Below are positions 16,131 through 26,094 of a stretch of 64,000 bases of DNA, piece after piece. The position numbers were made by a program, and so were the translations under genes. Below the pieces are notes generated by a model. The model made no database searches and was not told the origin of the DNA. It saw only the letters and a list, made by a program, of their open reading frames with translations. Every line of letters begins with the position of its first letter. The stretch's first letter is position 1. Source of the DNA: Coleofasciculus sp040219735. Lineage in GTDB: Bacteria > Cyanobacteriota > Cyanobacteriia > Cyanobacteriales > Coleofasciculaceae. The stretch lies in the NCBI GenBank assembly GCA_040219735.1, contig JAVJRX010000144.1; one strand, 5' to 3'.

Positions 16131-18464
16131 TTAAAATGGCATCGGTGTCGGGTTCATCTGGTCTTCAGTGAGTGGTTCATCCCGCCACCCCAGCTTCACT
16201 GGCACATCATAGAGCCGCCCTGCCCCAAACCGTGACCAAAAATGGCGCATCTCTGGCACAATCACCTTAACCACATTTAAACCAATGTCTGGTCGGGTTT
16301 GATCCAGCACCAAGGTTTCTAGCCCCGCTTGCTGGGCAATCTCCACACAGGCGAGTACCTCGGCGTAAATATCATCACTCCAACGCTTGGGGTAATCCTG
16401 GGCTGTTTTGAGGGGTTGCTTGGCATCAGGAACCAGATAGGGATGATCCGCTAACTTCGCATTCAGTAACCAATTCGACGCCTCGCCCTTCAGGTTCTCA
16501 TCTGGCACCTTGTCCAGTTCCCAGCCAATTTGGTTCACCTCCGTCAGGGCGCGAAGGATAGCAATTCTGGGGTCGAGGTGCGCTCCAAAGCCGAGAATCA
16601 GCCGTTCCGAGCTTCCGGTTTTCCGATTTGACACCCCCACAAAGGCTGGAATTCCCAAGTCTGCTGTCAAATCCAGCACCCACAGATCGCGGTCATTCTC
16701 CCGGTAGAACTGCTGCAACTCTAGGAAATACGGCTCATCAAAGCTGCTCAAATCCACCCCTGGACGTTTCAGGCGGTTGTACCACCACAGCGCCACACTG
16801 TCGCGCTCCACCAGTTCCAGAAACCCTTGCAGGATTGCCTCTTCCAGGGTGTTCCCCGCCGCATTACCGTTGGAGTCACCTCGGCAGAAGCGGTGGTTTG
16901 GGGGCAAGGGATAGTGGTAGTAGCACATCGCCGTGGGTACATATTTATGAGTCTGCTGCGTGAGGGACCACATCGGCGTCCAATCTATCGCCTGACTCGG
17001 ATCAAACCGCTGGGGAATCCAATCATGAGCCACCGTTGCCTGCTCATTCAGGGTGTCCCGGTTGGCATATTGCGCCTCACTAAAGCACAAACACCGCTCC
17101 GGATGAAATGCCAAGTCTCCCAGTTCCGCCAAGGTAGCCCGTTTCCGGGGTTCATCCCCCTGTAAGATCCCCGAATACCGTTCCACTGCTTCACACAACC
17201 CACTCGCCCGGGATTGGCTATCAGTTTTCCCCTTGCCGGAACTCTTGTGTTTCAAGGTATTCCGCAGTCCCCGCAAGGTAGTGGCACTGCCAAAGCCATG
17301 CCCCGCCTTGTAGGTATGCACCAAGGGATTCGCTGGGTCAGAAATCCGCACCAGTTCCGTTACCACCCCCGTCACCGGACTAATTAGATGCTGGTATCTC
17401 TGCACCGTCTGTTCAGGGGTAGTGGCGCGATGACCGCCATCTGTGGTGAACTGCTTGGGACGCGGCTCTAGTTTTAGCGGCTCAAACCCCCGCCGTTGCA
17501 AGAGTCCCGAATCACCACAGGTGGGACATTGAGGACGCTTAATCAGGATATGGCGTTTCAACTCCAGAATCGTCTGGTTGAACGTGATAATCGTCCCCTC
17601 TAGGGTGGGGAAGCGTGCCGTTCCCGATGTCGTGGTAGTGATATAGTGCTTAACCACCCACTTAGCAATCTCCGTCACCGCCAACTGTAACCCGGTTTGC
17701 CGAGTTGAGGGCAGCATCGCCCGTGCTGTGGGAAAGCAACCCAGCATCCCCTGCCCATTCTCACCATTACGCTGCTGCTGTTCCTGTTTTTGCCGCAACA
17801 CCGACGATTCCACTTCCCGATTGCCCCGGAGGGGATGGGCAAGACAGTGCCAACACCCCGTCTTCCCCGGCACAAACACAGGACCCAGCCACAGGACACT
17901 ACCCACCGGCTTCACGAGCAGCCAGGGTTGCTGACGCTCTAAAGCCTGCTGGTTAATCGTCGCCAGTTCCGGTTGCAAATAGTCATCGGTTAAGACAACA
18001 TTCAGTGCCGTTGGCGAACCCGCGTCTGTGGCAGTTGCCACGGAAATGCCCACGTCCCCCAGGGCAGCTTTCAGCGCAGCCACCGTCACCTCACTAATAG
18101 CCTGACCCACCGTTGTCAGCGTCACCGACTGCCGTAGCCCCTGTGCCGCCACAGGTGGGGCAATCCCTAACTCACTCCAGAATGCCGCCACCTCCGGAGA
18201 TAACTCTGGCGCAGCCTCGGTGAGATACCCCTTCTCTGCCAAGCGATTTAGCACATAGTCGATGTAGTCTGGGGGGACTTCCCCATCCAGCTTTTCCACA
18301 ATCTGCTCGATGGTGTATTGCCCATTTAAGAAGGGCAGAATCTGGCAGTAGAGTTGTCCGGTGAGGGCGTGGTTGCCCTGCTCTCCCAGGAGATACACCT
18401 GCTTCGGCTCGATGATCTCCACATGGAAGTGGGGCTTAATTTGGGGCAGTGTCGTGGATTCCAT
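16131..18464 (-). CDS. patD: PatD/TruD-like cyanobactin heterocyclase (E1-like/YcaO)
   Basis: 777 residues. It uses ATP to cyclise Cys (and in PatD also Ser/Thr) side chains onto the backbone, giving thiazolines and oxazolines. The N-terminal ~85 residues are the leader-binding winged-helix part (HFHVEIIEPKQVYLLGEQGN). The E1/ThiF-like part carries the structural zinc cysteines 204/207 (GCWHC) and 313/316 (CPTCG). The YcaO domain starts near 400, with SQSRASGLCEAVERYSG including Glu425 and Glu428, and ERDSVALWWYNR further on. The end NPTPMPF is the proline-rich YcaO terminus. The match to PatD is close over the full length. I moved the start from 18557 to the ATG at 18464 because the family begins M..T..QIKPHFH. 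Whether Thr is cyclised cannot be read from sequence. Confidence 0.96.
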   Translation of the reverse strand: MESTTLPQIKPHFHVEIIEPKQVYLLGEQGNHALTGQLYCQILPFLNGQYTIEQIVEKLDGEVPPDYIDYVLNRLAEKGYLTEAAPELSPEVAAFWSELGIAPPVAAQGLRQSVTLTTVGQAISEVTVAALKAALGDVGISVATATDAGSPTALNVVLTDDYLQPELATINQQALERQQPWLLVKPVGSVLWLGPVFVPGKTGCWHCLAHPLRGNREVESSVLRQKQEQQQRNGENGQGMLGCFPTARAMLPSTRQTGLQLAVTEIAKWVVKHYITTTTSGTARFPTLEGTIITFNQTILELKRHILIKRPQCPTCGDSGLLQRRGFEPLKLEPRPKQFTTDGGHRATTPEQTVQRYQHLISPVTGVVTELVRISDPANPLVHTYKAGHGFGSATTLRGLRNTLKHKSSGKGKTDSQSRASGLCEAVERYSGILQGDEPRKRATLAELGDLAFHPERCLCFSEAQYANRDTLNEQATVAHDWIPQRFDPSQAIDWTPMWSLTQQTHKYVPTAMCYYHYPLPPNHRFCRGDSNGNAAGNTLEEAILQGFLELVERDSVALWWYNRLKRPGVDLSSFDEPYFLELQQFYRENDRDLWVLDLTADLGIPAFVGVSNRKTGSSERLILGFGAHLDPRIAILRALTEVNQIGWELDKVPDENLKGEASNWLLNAKLADHPYLVPDAKQPLKTAQDYPKRWSDDIYAEVLACVEIAQQAGLETLVLDQTRPDIGLNVVKVIVPEMRHFWSRFGAGRLYDVPVKLGWRDEPLTEDQMNPTPMPF

Positions 18465-18575
18465 AGCGCGAACAGTCAGTAATGAAGTGTGAGTGCAAGA
18501 AGGCAGAAGGTGGAAAAGGTAAGGAAGGTGGGGCTGACTTTTCACCGTATGTGGCACAAGGTGAGTGTGAATTGT

Positions 18576-18638
18576 GTAGGGGCGGGTTTCACCACTATCT
18601 TTTCGGTTGCAACCCTAAGTAACTAAACCCGCCCCGAC
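18576..18638. repeat. GC-rich palindromic repeat, copy 3
   Basis: Arms GTAGGGGCGGGTTTCAC and CTAAACCCGCCCCGAC, between patD and patC. With copy 4 it brackets patC as inverted copies. A second small palindrome, GTAGGGTGGGCATTGCCCACC, follows at 18663-18683. Confidence 0.8.
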
Positions 18639-18707
18639 TCAGCCAAAACCTTTGATATCCCGTAGGGTGGGCATTGCCCACCAGCCTCATCTGAGCGTGC
18701 CATTCGG

Positions 18708-18929
18708 TTAAGCCCAGATACGACCCCGGCGGAAAGACTTGGACTTGGATTTGCTCCCGGATTTTTTTGCCTGCTCCCTAGCGTAGTCCCACCAATAGGA
18801 GTAGTCTTGCAGCCCGGTCATCGACGTTGGCACGTAGGACTTTTGGGGTTCAGGCGTAGGCGTCTCATCGGCTGGAGGGGCTTCTGGCGCCTGAGCTTCA
18901 GATGGTTGGCTGTTCGATTTCTTGCTCAT
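18708..18929 (-). CDS. patC: PatC-like small cyanobactin cluster protein
   Basis: 73 residues. The N-terminal half is low-complexity Ser/Pro/Glu (MSKKSNSQPSEAQ), the middle has SYVPTSMTGLQDYSYWWDYARE, and the tail is Lys/Ser/Arg-rich (KSGSKSKSKSFRRGRIWA). PatC-like proteins occur in patellamide-type clusters and were dispensable for production in heterologous tests as I recall; function unknown. GGAG lies seven bases before the ATG. The spacing to patD and patB is wide and filled with palindromic repeats, which is unusual for an operon. Confidence 0.85.
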   Translation of the reverse strand: MSKKSNSQPSEAQAPEAPPADETPTPEPQKSYVPTSMTGLQDYSYWWDYAREQAKKSGSKSKSKSFRRGRIWA

Positions 18930-19013
18930 GTTAATCTCCTTATAGATAGGGGTCTGGCTACCACAGAGGATTCTGTCTTTTCACGGGAAACCTAGAAACC
19001 TGAGTCGGGGCGG

Positions 19014-19066
19014 GTTTAGTTACATCCGGGTGTCACCGAAAAGATAGTAGTGAAACCCGCCCCTAC
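19014..19066. repeat. GC-rich palindromic repeat, copy 4
   Basis: Arms GTCGGGGCGGGTTTAGT and GAAACCCGCCCCTAC, between patC and patB. It is in the orientation opposite to copy 3 and shares the centre sequence ACTATCTTTTCGGT (as its complement). Confidence 0.8.
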
Positions 19067-19179
19067 ACAATGGAACACTCACATTGCGCCACATGCTGTG
19101 AAAAGTCAGAACTATCCCTGGGTTGCAGCCGCCACGGTGCTTGCTTTTGGACGTGCTAAACTTTCAAACCATTAACTGA

Positions 19180-19416
19180 TTAAAAGAAGCTTCCCATTCC
19201 CCCAAAGCCACCCCAGCCTGAGCTGGAACTTGAGTGCATCACTTGGTTAAAACTGCGGTTGGCATAGGCGGACGGATCATTATAGTTAGCGCCATGGAGC
19301 AAATCCATGCGAATATGGACTAAATCTTCGAGCCGACCATTTTCCACATCCACGCATAGTGCCGGCTGGACGAAATGGGGTCGTTTGACCGGGGGAGACA
19401 ATACAGGTAGTCGCAT
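19180..19416 (-). CDS. patB: PatB-like small cyanobactin cluster protein
   Basis: 78 residues beginning MRLPVLSPPVKRPHFVQPAL, the characteristic start of PatB-like proteins, with a Ser/Gly-rich end (SSSSSGWGGFGGMGSFF). The mid part, ENGRLEDLVHIRMDLLHGANYNDP, is helical. Role unknown; found in patellamide-type clusters and probably non-essential. GGAGG lies about ten bases upstream. It is transcribed after patA across a 348-base space. Confidence 0.87.
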   Translation of the reverse strand: MRLPVLSPPVKRPHFVQPALCVDVENGRLEDLVHIRMDLLHGANYNDPSAYANRSFNQVMHSSSSSGWGGFGGMGSFF

Positions 19417-19764
19417 CGTTGAGAATCCTCCACATTTAACTTATAGAGTGACCAGGGGTGTAGGGTTCGGCATTTATCGTCGGGACACGGCACTGCCTAT
19501 TGGTGTCAACGTAAGGTTAAAAGCGTTCCTTGTGAGACGTTGAATCTCGTCAAATTTCCTTTTAACCCCCCTTAGTCCCCCCTTATTAAGGGGGGAAATC
19601 AAAGCCGTTCTTTTTCCCTTCCGGTTCCCTCCCCTTTATAAGGGGAGGGTTAGGGTGGGGTTATATCAAGCTATTGCTTTCTTTTTTAGCTTAAGTTGAC
19701 AACAATGAGTACTGCCGTACCCCTACAACAATAAGCCCAACCCTCACCCAAATTTGGCTGTCCC
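19417..19764. other. patA-patB intergenic space with a strong palindrome
   Basis: 348 bases on the cyanobactin strand. A near-perfect palindrome CCCCCCTTATTAAGGGGGG lies at 19576-19594, followed at 19630 by CCCCTTTATAAGGGGAGGG. Both resemble dispersed cyanobacterial repeats. They could weaken read-through from patA into patB. No gene found. Confidence 0.5.
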
Positions 19765-21762
19765 TTAGTAAGGGGAAGACCAGGAACGGACTTCGCCCAA
19801 GGTAACCGGAACCAGGTCACTCACATCAATCGTAAATCGGAAAATCTTCTTGGCACGACGATTATTTTCCGGGTCGAAGAATTTCAGCTTCACATCCCAA
19901 CAGTCGCTATCCATACGACAGAAGGGACTCTTCTCAACCGTGATACTGTCGAGTTCCATCCCCACAGCAACCGCTTGGCTGAAGGTTTGCGCCGCTTGGA
20001 AGGCGTTGGTAACAGCGAAGTTGAGGGCGCGGTCTTGGGACGTGGTACCCAAGTTGCGGAGATCATAGTAGATGCGGTTGAGGAAGCCATCCAACGTCTG
20101 ACGGATACGACCTTCATCTGCTGTTGTTTCCTCAGTTTGTACGGCTTCCATCGCCGCACTCACCAAGTTGTTCACCTTCCAGCCGTAAATGCCCCGGGTT
20201 CCCAGAGGTTCAATCACCGGGATAACTTGACCGGAGAAGAGCTTAACCGTGCGCTTGGTTAAGATACCCGGAATGCTGACCCGCTCAACATATTCAGCAT
20301 CATTTTCCGGTTGGATTTGACCCGCCAAAAGTTCCTGGAGGGCGCGGTAGGCATCCACAGCAAAGGGACCCGTGGGCGCGATCGCATAAACTGGAGTCAG
20401 TTCAATATTAAGCGTCCAAATCAGCGATCGCGCTTCGGACATATTAGCCGCTAGGTAGTCCACCATCTGGCGGGCATCGTAGGGGTTTGCCGGCACCATC
20501 GTCCCCTGAAAGTCAAAGGGCGGCATCAGTTGCTTAAATGAGTCCCGGCGGGCTTCTGAGCCGAAGTCATAGCCCAGAGTTCCCAAAACATAGACGATTT
20601 CACCGAGAGAGGGGATCTCGCTGGGGGCTTCGCTGGCGGTAACGGAATGAGCAGTAAGATTGGGCATAGTGGGCATAGCAGGGGGTTGGGGTACAGAATT
20701 CATCAGGTTTTGCAGGTTGGGAGTATTTGTGGGCATTGCCCCTGGGGGTGCAGACGGGGCTGGCTCAGCGCTTGGGGCTTCCGTCCCACTCGTCAATCCC
20801 CCCCCACAACCGCAACCTGCGCCTTCCACGCCTGCTGCATCAACGGTGGCTGCATCAACGGCTGATGCAAGTTCCTCTGACATAGTTCCTCCTGTTAGTA
20901 ACGTTACAGCTCCAGATATGTTGAGTTTGCCCGCCAGACACCGCTCGGCATCAGCGGGCAGGTCAAAGTCACAGGGCAATGCACTCTGCAACAACACTTG
21001 ACGCACTCTTTGGGGGTCAGGGGTTTCCCCCCGTTCCCGTTGCAGACTTAGCAGCAGTGCCGCCACCCCCGACACAATCGGCGTGGCAAAGCTCGTACCA
21101 CTCAGCGTCTGAGTTCCCCCACCGGGTTTTGCCCCCAAGACATCTTTCCCGAGGGCAAGGATGCCTTGGGTTTTATAGGTGTCACCCCAGTTACTAAAGT
21201 CCAAGGGCTTGCCGTTGGCATCCATGGCGCCAACAGCCAGGGCAGCGGGCAGGGCAGCCGGGACATGGAGACATTCGCAGCCATTGTTACCCGCCGCCGC
21301 AATCAGCAAAACATTCTGCTGCTCACATAAGCGCACCGCATTCTCCAGCCAGCCGTCGGCTTCCCCAAAATCCGTGAGTTGACCCCCACTAATGTTGATG
21401 ACATGCGCTCCGGCGTTCACTGCCCGCTCAATGCCCCGCGCCAAGTCTAACTGCGATACACGGCGGCGACTATCGGAAAAGATGGGGACAATCACCCCTT
21501 TGCATTGCGGTGCAATCCCGGTCACCGGACTCCCAGGTTGACCAAAAATAATGCTGGAAACATGAGTACCGTGAACCGACATATTGCCATCGGGATGAGC
21601 CTCCTCATTCACCAGAGACGGCAAGCGCGTCAGGGCTTTGTCGGCAAAGCAGGGATGGGTTTGGTCAACCGGTCCATCCAACACGGCAATGCAAATATCC
21701 TTGTCACCCTGGGTCATCGCCATCAACTCCGGCAATGCGGGTATCGCCAAAACAGCAGACAT
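19765..21762 (-). CDS. patA: PatA-like cyanobactin N-terminal protease
   Basis: 665 residues. This subtilisin-like protease cuts before each core at GxEA(A/S) sites to free core-SYD substrates for PatG. The protease domain (~15-290) has Asp29 (AVLDG), His64 (VHGTHVSS), the oxyanion Asn (AAAGNNG, ~159) and Ser224 (GTSFATP). A Ser/Ala/Pro-rich linker with CGCGGG follows. The C-terminal domain (~390-665; VYVLGTLGYDFGSEARRDSF) is shared with PatG and has no known activity. First gene of the cluster; a ~1.4 kb AT-rich region with a MITE-like repeat lies upstream, so its promoter is likely within 21763-22200. Length and motifs match PatA; the gene is intact. Confidence 0.95.
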   Translation of the reverse strand: MSAVLAIPALPELMAMTQGDKDICIAVLDGPVDQTHPCFADKALTRLPSLVNEEAHPDGNMSVHGTHVSSIIFGQPGSPVTGIAPQCKGVIVPIFSDSRRRVSQLDLARGIERAVNAGAHVINISGGQLTDFGEADGWLENAVRLCEQQNVLLIAAAGNNGCECLHVPAALPAALAVGAMDANGKPLDFSNWGDTYKTQGILALGKDVLGAKPGGGTQTLSGTSFATPIVSGVAALLLSLQRERGETPDPQRVRQVLLQSALPCDFDLPADAERCLAGKLNISGAVTLLTGGTMSEELASAVDAATVDAAGVEGAGCGCGGGLTSGTEAPSAEPAPSAPPGAMPTNTPNLQNLMNSVPQPPAMPTMPNLTAHSVTASEAPSEIPSLGEIVYVLGTLGYDFGSEARRDSFKQLMPPFDFQGTMVPANPYDARQMVDYLAANMSEARSLIWTLNIELTPVYAIAPTGPFAVDAYRALQELLAGQIQPENDAEYVERVSIPGILTKRTVKLFSGQVIPVIEPLGTRGIYGWKVNNLVSAAMEAVQTEETTADEGRIRQTLDGFLNRIYYDLRNLGTTSQDRALNFAVTNAFQAAQTFSQAVAVGMELDSITVEKSPFCRMDSDCWDVKLKFFDPENNRRAKKIFRFTIDVSDLVPVTLGEVRSWSSPY

Positions 21763-21772
21763 AAATCAGTTA

Positions 21773-21914
21773 AGTCGGTGGGGACAATTAAAGTGAACGG
21801 TGGGGAGCGTCATTTGTCATACTCGCTACCCTTGAGAAGCAAGCTAAGTCATTTGTATTTGAGGGGTATTTACACAACTAATATAGGTGGGTTTATTTCC
21901 ACCAACCTACTTAG
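21773..21914. mobile_element. MITE-like repeat, copy A
   Basis: About 140 bases with imperfect terminal inverted repeats: TAAGTCGGTGGGGACAATTA at the left and, on the other strand from the right, TAAGTAGGTTGGTGGAAAT. The body includes GAGCGTCATTTGTCATACTCGC. Related copies are at 46866, 47029 and (one end) 61630. It starts ~10 bases before the patA start codon and so occupies its immediate upstream region. No transposase is in the window. Confidence 0.6.
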
Positions 21915-23217
21915 TTAGTTCGGTCGCCCCACACCCCCTAAACGACTCGGATAAATTGAATATAAACTGTCAACGCCATTGGCGCTTAAAGGTGTTCAAA
22001 TAGCTATTATTTGGCTATTTCATCCAGTACTTATGGTATCGCTTTTCAGTTATCATTTATCTCTTTTATGACAAAATTAAATTTCATATATTTTTTATAG
22101 CATCTCTAAATATCCTTGACAACCTTTTGAGTTATTAAAATAAATTATATATCGACAGATAGTGATAGCTTAGCGACTTGAAACCCAAGCCTAGTCTTGA
22201 TCGCGTTCTTAAATTACTACAACCGATTGAAGATTTATATATCTATAAATTCCATTTGAGTTGTACAGATCCATCTAACCCACAAAACCCAAAATCATAA
22301 GCTGAAAAGCTTGATTTACATTCTTTTCAAGCCTATTCAGCATCAAAACCTACCCTCTCTTATTTGTACAAATGATTTAAATAAACATTCTTCAATTCCT
22401 TTAAAACTATGGAATCATTAATTGACCTTGGCAACTTCATCTGAGTTGTCTAACTCATATATAAAACCCCTAAAAACCCATCACAATTTTGGACATAGGA
22501 ATAAGAAATTCCTTGTCAGCAATGAGTTACTCAAACGGCAATAACCGTGAGCTGAGGATAAGCTCTTAGGCATTTATGGTTTTGATCCGAAACCCTGCTA
22601 ATGAGTAGGGGCGGCAAAAATCCCAATTTAAATGCTTGTTAACTTATTTGTTGATTCTTTTAAGCTAGAAACACTGTTGAGCAAGAGCTTGGTCACCAAG
22701 CCCCTGCGGTGGCTTGCTCGCCTCTTGAATAATGCATTCCGAGCGCGTTGGCGAAGCCTGTTCCTTCAGAACGTATCGCACCTTAAACCCGCAAAAAACA
22801 CCAACTTGTCAGTTGAATACGCCATTGATTGTGTAGACATGGCACAAAACAAATGCGGCACTGACCAGCTAAGTCACAACTATCATACTTAAGTACGATG
22901 CTTGTTGTGCTAGTGGGTGATATTCGTGAATTGTCTCATAAGTCGGTTCACTTGACCCCTACAACCGTTCAGTTTTGTAATAAAACTTGACACTCGTTGT
23001 CATTCGTCATTTAGTCGGGGCGGGTTTAGTTACTTATGGGTGCAACGGAAACGATAGCTGTCAAACCCGCCCCTACGACTGTCATCACTCTACATGGCTT
23101 CCCCATCTTCTCGATGGGGATTGGGCGAAGCATTCGCGTTGAGATGTGAATAGAAAACCGATAGATTTGGGCGCGAATGCGAGAGCCCCTACGAATACCC
23201 CATCTCCCTCATCTTCT
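21915..23217. other. AT-rich space upstream of patA, no supported gene
   Basis: About 1.3 kb. 21960-22560 is strongly AT-rich and lacks long frames. 22690-22790 holds repeat-like text (GCGCGTTGGCGAAGCCTGTTCC) common in cyanobacterial genomes, so the 86-codon frame across it is not convincing. 23014-23076 is palindromic repeat copy 5. CCCCATC/GATGGGG (23101-23119) is a small hairpin near the end of the aminotransferase gene. Heptamer-like CATTCGTCATT is present at 23001. Confidence 0.5.
23014..23076. repeat. GC-rich palindromic repeat, copy 5
   Basis: Arms GTCGGGGCGGGTTTAGT and TCAAACCCGCCCCTAC with centre TACTTATGGGTGCAACGG, close in sequence to copies 3 and 4. Confidence 0.8.
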
Positions 23218-24429
23218 CTACCCCCCTCCAGATGCTACAGGTTCGGCTTGATAGCGAATCCCGGCTTGCTTCAGACGCCGTAACACCTCAGCCAAGCGAT
23301 CGCACTCTGCAATCAAACTCACCCGCACATACCCTTCACCGCCGACACCAAAGGCATTTCCTGGCGTCACCACCACACCCGTTTGCTGCAAGACATCCAG
23401 AGCAAAATCCGTTGAATTGTGACCCGGTGGACAAGGAACCCATAAATACATCGTCGCCTTTGATTTGGGAATCTTCCACCCTAATTCAGCTAACCCTTGA
23501 ATCAAAAAATCTCGGCGGCGACAGTACCGTTCTTGCACCTGATGCACATAACTATCAGGTAAATCCAATGCCGTTTCTGCGGCTGTTTGTAATACGGCAA
23601 AAATTCCGTAATCTAAATTCGTCTTTAACGTCCGTAATCCTTGAATAATATGGCGATTTCCGACAACAAATCCCACACGCCAACCTGCCATATTATAAGT
23701 TTTTGATAACGTATGAAATTCCACGCCAATTTCCTTCGCGCCAGGAATTTCTAATAAACTCGTCGGTTGATAGCCATCAAATGCCAGTTCCGCGTAACAT
23801 AAATCATGCACCAACAGAATCGAGTAACGACGGGCAAAGGCAACAATCTCCTCAAAAAACTCACGGGGAGCCGTCGCCGTTGTCGGATTACTCGGATAGT
23901 TAAAATAGAGAATCTTTGCCCGTTCGGCAATCTCGTCAGGAATAGCGGCTAAATCAATTAGCCAATCATTTTCCGCCTTGAGGATCATACTGTGAATTTC
24001 TGCCCCAGCAATCAGGGGACCTCGGAAATGAGCCGGATAAGCTGGACTCGGCACTAAGACCAAATCCCCTGGATTGACATAAGCTAGGGCAAGGTGAGTC
24101 AATCCTTCCTTAGAACCCAACAGGGGTAGGGCTTCACTATCGGGATCGAGAGTAACCTGATAGCGGCGGTGATACCAACTGGTAATCGCTCGGCGAAAAT
24201 TCGCTGTGCCTTCAAAGGGGGGATAGCCGTGGTTACTCGGATAATTTAGGGCTTTGATGGCTGCTTCAATAACTGGTGCAGGTGCTGAACCGTCAGGATT
24301 CCCCATCCCTAAATCAATTAAATCCAACCCTTGCTCACGGGCACGGGCTTTGAGTTCATCCAAACGAGCAAACACATAGGGGGGCAGTGCGCTCAGACGC
24401 TTTGCTGGGGTAATCCAATCTAAGTTCAT
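23218..24429 (-). CDS. Class I/II PLP-dependent aminotransferase
   Basis: 403 residues, fold-type I aminotransferase. Seen: DLGMGNPDGSAP near the N terminus, GSKEGLTHLALAYVNPGD, FNYPSNPTTATAP with the substrate-site Asn, VHDLCYAEL with the PLP-binding Asp and Tyr, and the Schiff-base lysine in HTLSKTYNMAGWRVGF (~234). Related cyanobacterial proteins are annotated as aspartate, alanine-like or LL-diaminopimelate aminotransferases; substrate choice cannot be made from sequence alone. The end is Gly/Ala-rich and variable. Divergent from der. Confidence 0.9.
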   Translation of the reverse strand: MNLDWITPAKRLSALPPYVFARLDELKARAREQGLDLIDLGMGNPDGSAPAPVIEAAIKALNYPSNHGYPPFEGTANFRRAITSWYHRRYQVTLDPDSEALPLLGSKEGLTHLALAYVNPGDLVLVPSPAYPAHFRGPLIAGAEIHSMILKAENDWLIDLAAIPDEIAERAKILYFNYPSNPTTATAPREFFEEIVAFARRYSILLVHDLCYAELAFDGYQPTSLLEIPGAKEIGVEFHTLSKTYNMAGWRVGFVVGNRHIIQGLRTLKTNLDYGIFAVLQTAAETALDLPDSYVHQVQERYCRRRDFLIQGLAELGWKIPKSKATMYLWVPCPPGHNSTDFALDVLQQTGVVVTPGNAFGVGGEGYVRVSLIAECDRLAEVLRRLKQAGIRYQAEPVASGGG

Positions 24430-24652
24430 TTAAAAATGCAGCCTTCCTAAACTAGAAAATTATATCGGCATTATCGGGAAATTGACTCATCACGTTGTCC
24501 ATAAGCTTGATGACATTCTTGAAGGTTTAACTCTCGAATAGCGAGTATTGTAAACTATGACCAATGAACATCTCCCCTGTCACTACCCCTAACCTCGCTA
24601 CAATAATAAGACTGAAGCATAACGCTTCCTATAAGTAAGGGGGATAAGGACG

Positions 24653-26038
24653 ATGGTTTTGCCCGTAGTTGCTGTAATCGGACGCCCTAATGTGGGCAAA
24701 TCAACCCTTGTCAATAGGTTGGCAGGGGTGATGGATGCGATTGTCCATGACCAACCGGGAGTCACGCGCGATCGCACCTATCGTCCAGCCTTCTGGCAAG
24801 ACCGCGATTACGTGGTTGTAGACACCGGGGGCTTGGTTTTTGATGATGATACCGAATTTTTGCCCCTGATTCGAGAACAGGCAATGGCAGCCCTGAGCGA
24901 AGCCAGTGCCGCTATATTAGTGGTCGATGGTCAAATGGGTTCCACCGCCGCCGATCACGCGATCGCAGATTGGCTACGCCATCACCCTGTCCCCGTTGTC
25001 CTGGCTGTAAACAAGTGTGAATCCCCCCAACAAGGACTGATCCAAGCCGCTGAGTTTTGGGAACTTGGTTTAGGCGAACCCTTTCCCGTTTCCGCGATTC
25101 ACGGTGGAGGAACTGGGGAACTCCTGGATCAACTGATTACCTATTTGCCCACGGTGGGAATGCTTCCCGACACCTCAGAAATCAACGTCGCTATTGTCGG
25201 GCGTCCGAATGTGGGTAAGTCCAGCCTATTAAATGCCCTAACCGGAGAAAAACGCGCGATCGTCAGTGCCATTTCCGGTACCACCCGCGATGCCATTGAT
25301 ATGGTCGTCGAACGCCCCGGTAATCCAGAAACTGGGAGTGCACCCCAAACCTATCGTCTCATTGATACGGCAGGGATTCGCCGGAAGAAAAATGTCGAAT
25401 ATGGACCGGAATTTTTTGGCATTAATCGAGCCTTCAAAGCCATTCGCCGTTCCGATGTGGTTCTGTTCGTTGTTGATGCCCTAGATGGTGTCACCGAACA
25501 AGACCAAAAACTAGCCGGACGCATTGCTGAAGACGGACGGGCGGCGGTGATTTTGGTAAATAAATGGGATGCGGTTGAAAAAGATACCTATACGATCTAC
25601 GAACAGGAAAAACTGATTCAAGACCGCCTCTACTTTATCGAATGGGCGCCAATGATTTTTGTCAGCGCCTTGACGGGAAAACGAGTAGACAAAATTCTGG
25701 ATTTAGTGGATAGTGTCGCCGAACAACACCAGCGCCGCGTCAGTACGTCTGTGATTAATGAAGTCCTCCAAGAAGCCATTAACTGGCATTCACCTCCCAC
25801 CAACCGCCAAGGGCGCCAAGGCAAAATTTACTACGGTACTCAGGTCAAAAGTAAACCGCCAACGATTGCCCTATTTGTCAATGATCCGAAACGGTTTAAC
25901 GACAACTATCGCCGCTATATTGAGCGTCAATTTCGTCAACAACTGGGTTTTATAGGTACACCTTTGCGTCTGTTATGGCGTGGGAAGAAAGTCCGCGAGG
26001 TTGAAAGCAGCAATGCTAATCGAGCAATTCGGGTTTAA
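24653..26038 (+). CDS. der: Ribosome biogenesis GTPase Der (EngA)
   Basis: 461 residues with the two tandem GTPase domains unique to Der, acting in 50S subunit assembly. G domain 1: GRPNVGKST (10-18), DTGG, NKCE. G domain 2: GRPNVGKSSLLN (~183), SAISGTTRD, DTAGIRRK, NKWD. The C-terminal KH-like domain follows (IALFVNDPKRFNDNYRRYIERQFR). Length is normal. AAGGA lies five bases before the ATG. The CbiQ-like gene follows 57 bases downstream, a neighbour pair I recall from other cyanobacteria. Confidence 0.97.
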   Translation: MVLPVVAVIGRPNVGKSTLVNRLAGVMDAIVHDQPGVTRDRTYRPAFWQDRDYVVVDTGGLVFDDDTEFLPLIREQAMAALSEASAAILVVDGQMGSTAADHAIADWLRHHPVPVVLAVNKCESPQQGLIQAAEFWELGLGEPFPVSAIHGGGTGELLDQLITYLPTVGMLPDTSEINVAIVGRPNVGKSSLLNALTGEKRAIVSAISGTTRDAIDMVVERPGNPETGSAPQTYRLIDTAGIRRKKNVEYGPEFFGINRAFKAIRRSDVVLFVVDALDGVTEQDQKLAGRIAEDGRAAVILVNKWDAVEKDTYTIYEQEKLIQDRLYFIEWAPMIFVSALTGKRVDKILDLVDSVAEQHQRRVSTSVINEVLQEAINWHSPPTNRQGRQGKIYYGTQVKSKPPTIALFVNDPKRFNDNYRRYIERQFRQQLGFIGTPLRLLWRGKKVREVESSNANRAIRV

Positions 26039-26094
26039 TTGTCTTGTAAATATTCCTCAAACCCGTCCAAATGACGAATGACAAATGACCAACC

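Noticed and set aside
22632..22892. 86-codon plus-strand frame upstream of patA
   Set aside because: It crosses common dispersed-repeat text and reads as mixed composition with no motif or ribosome site.
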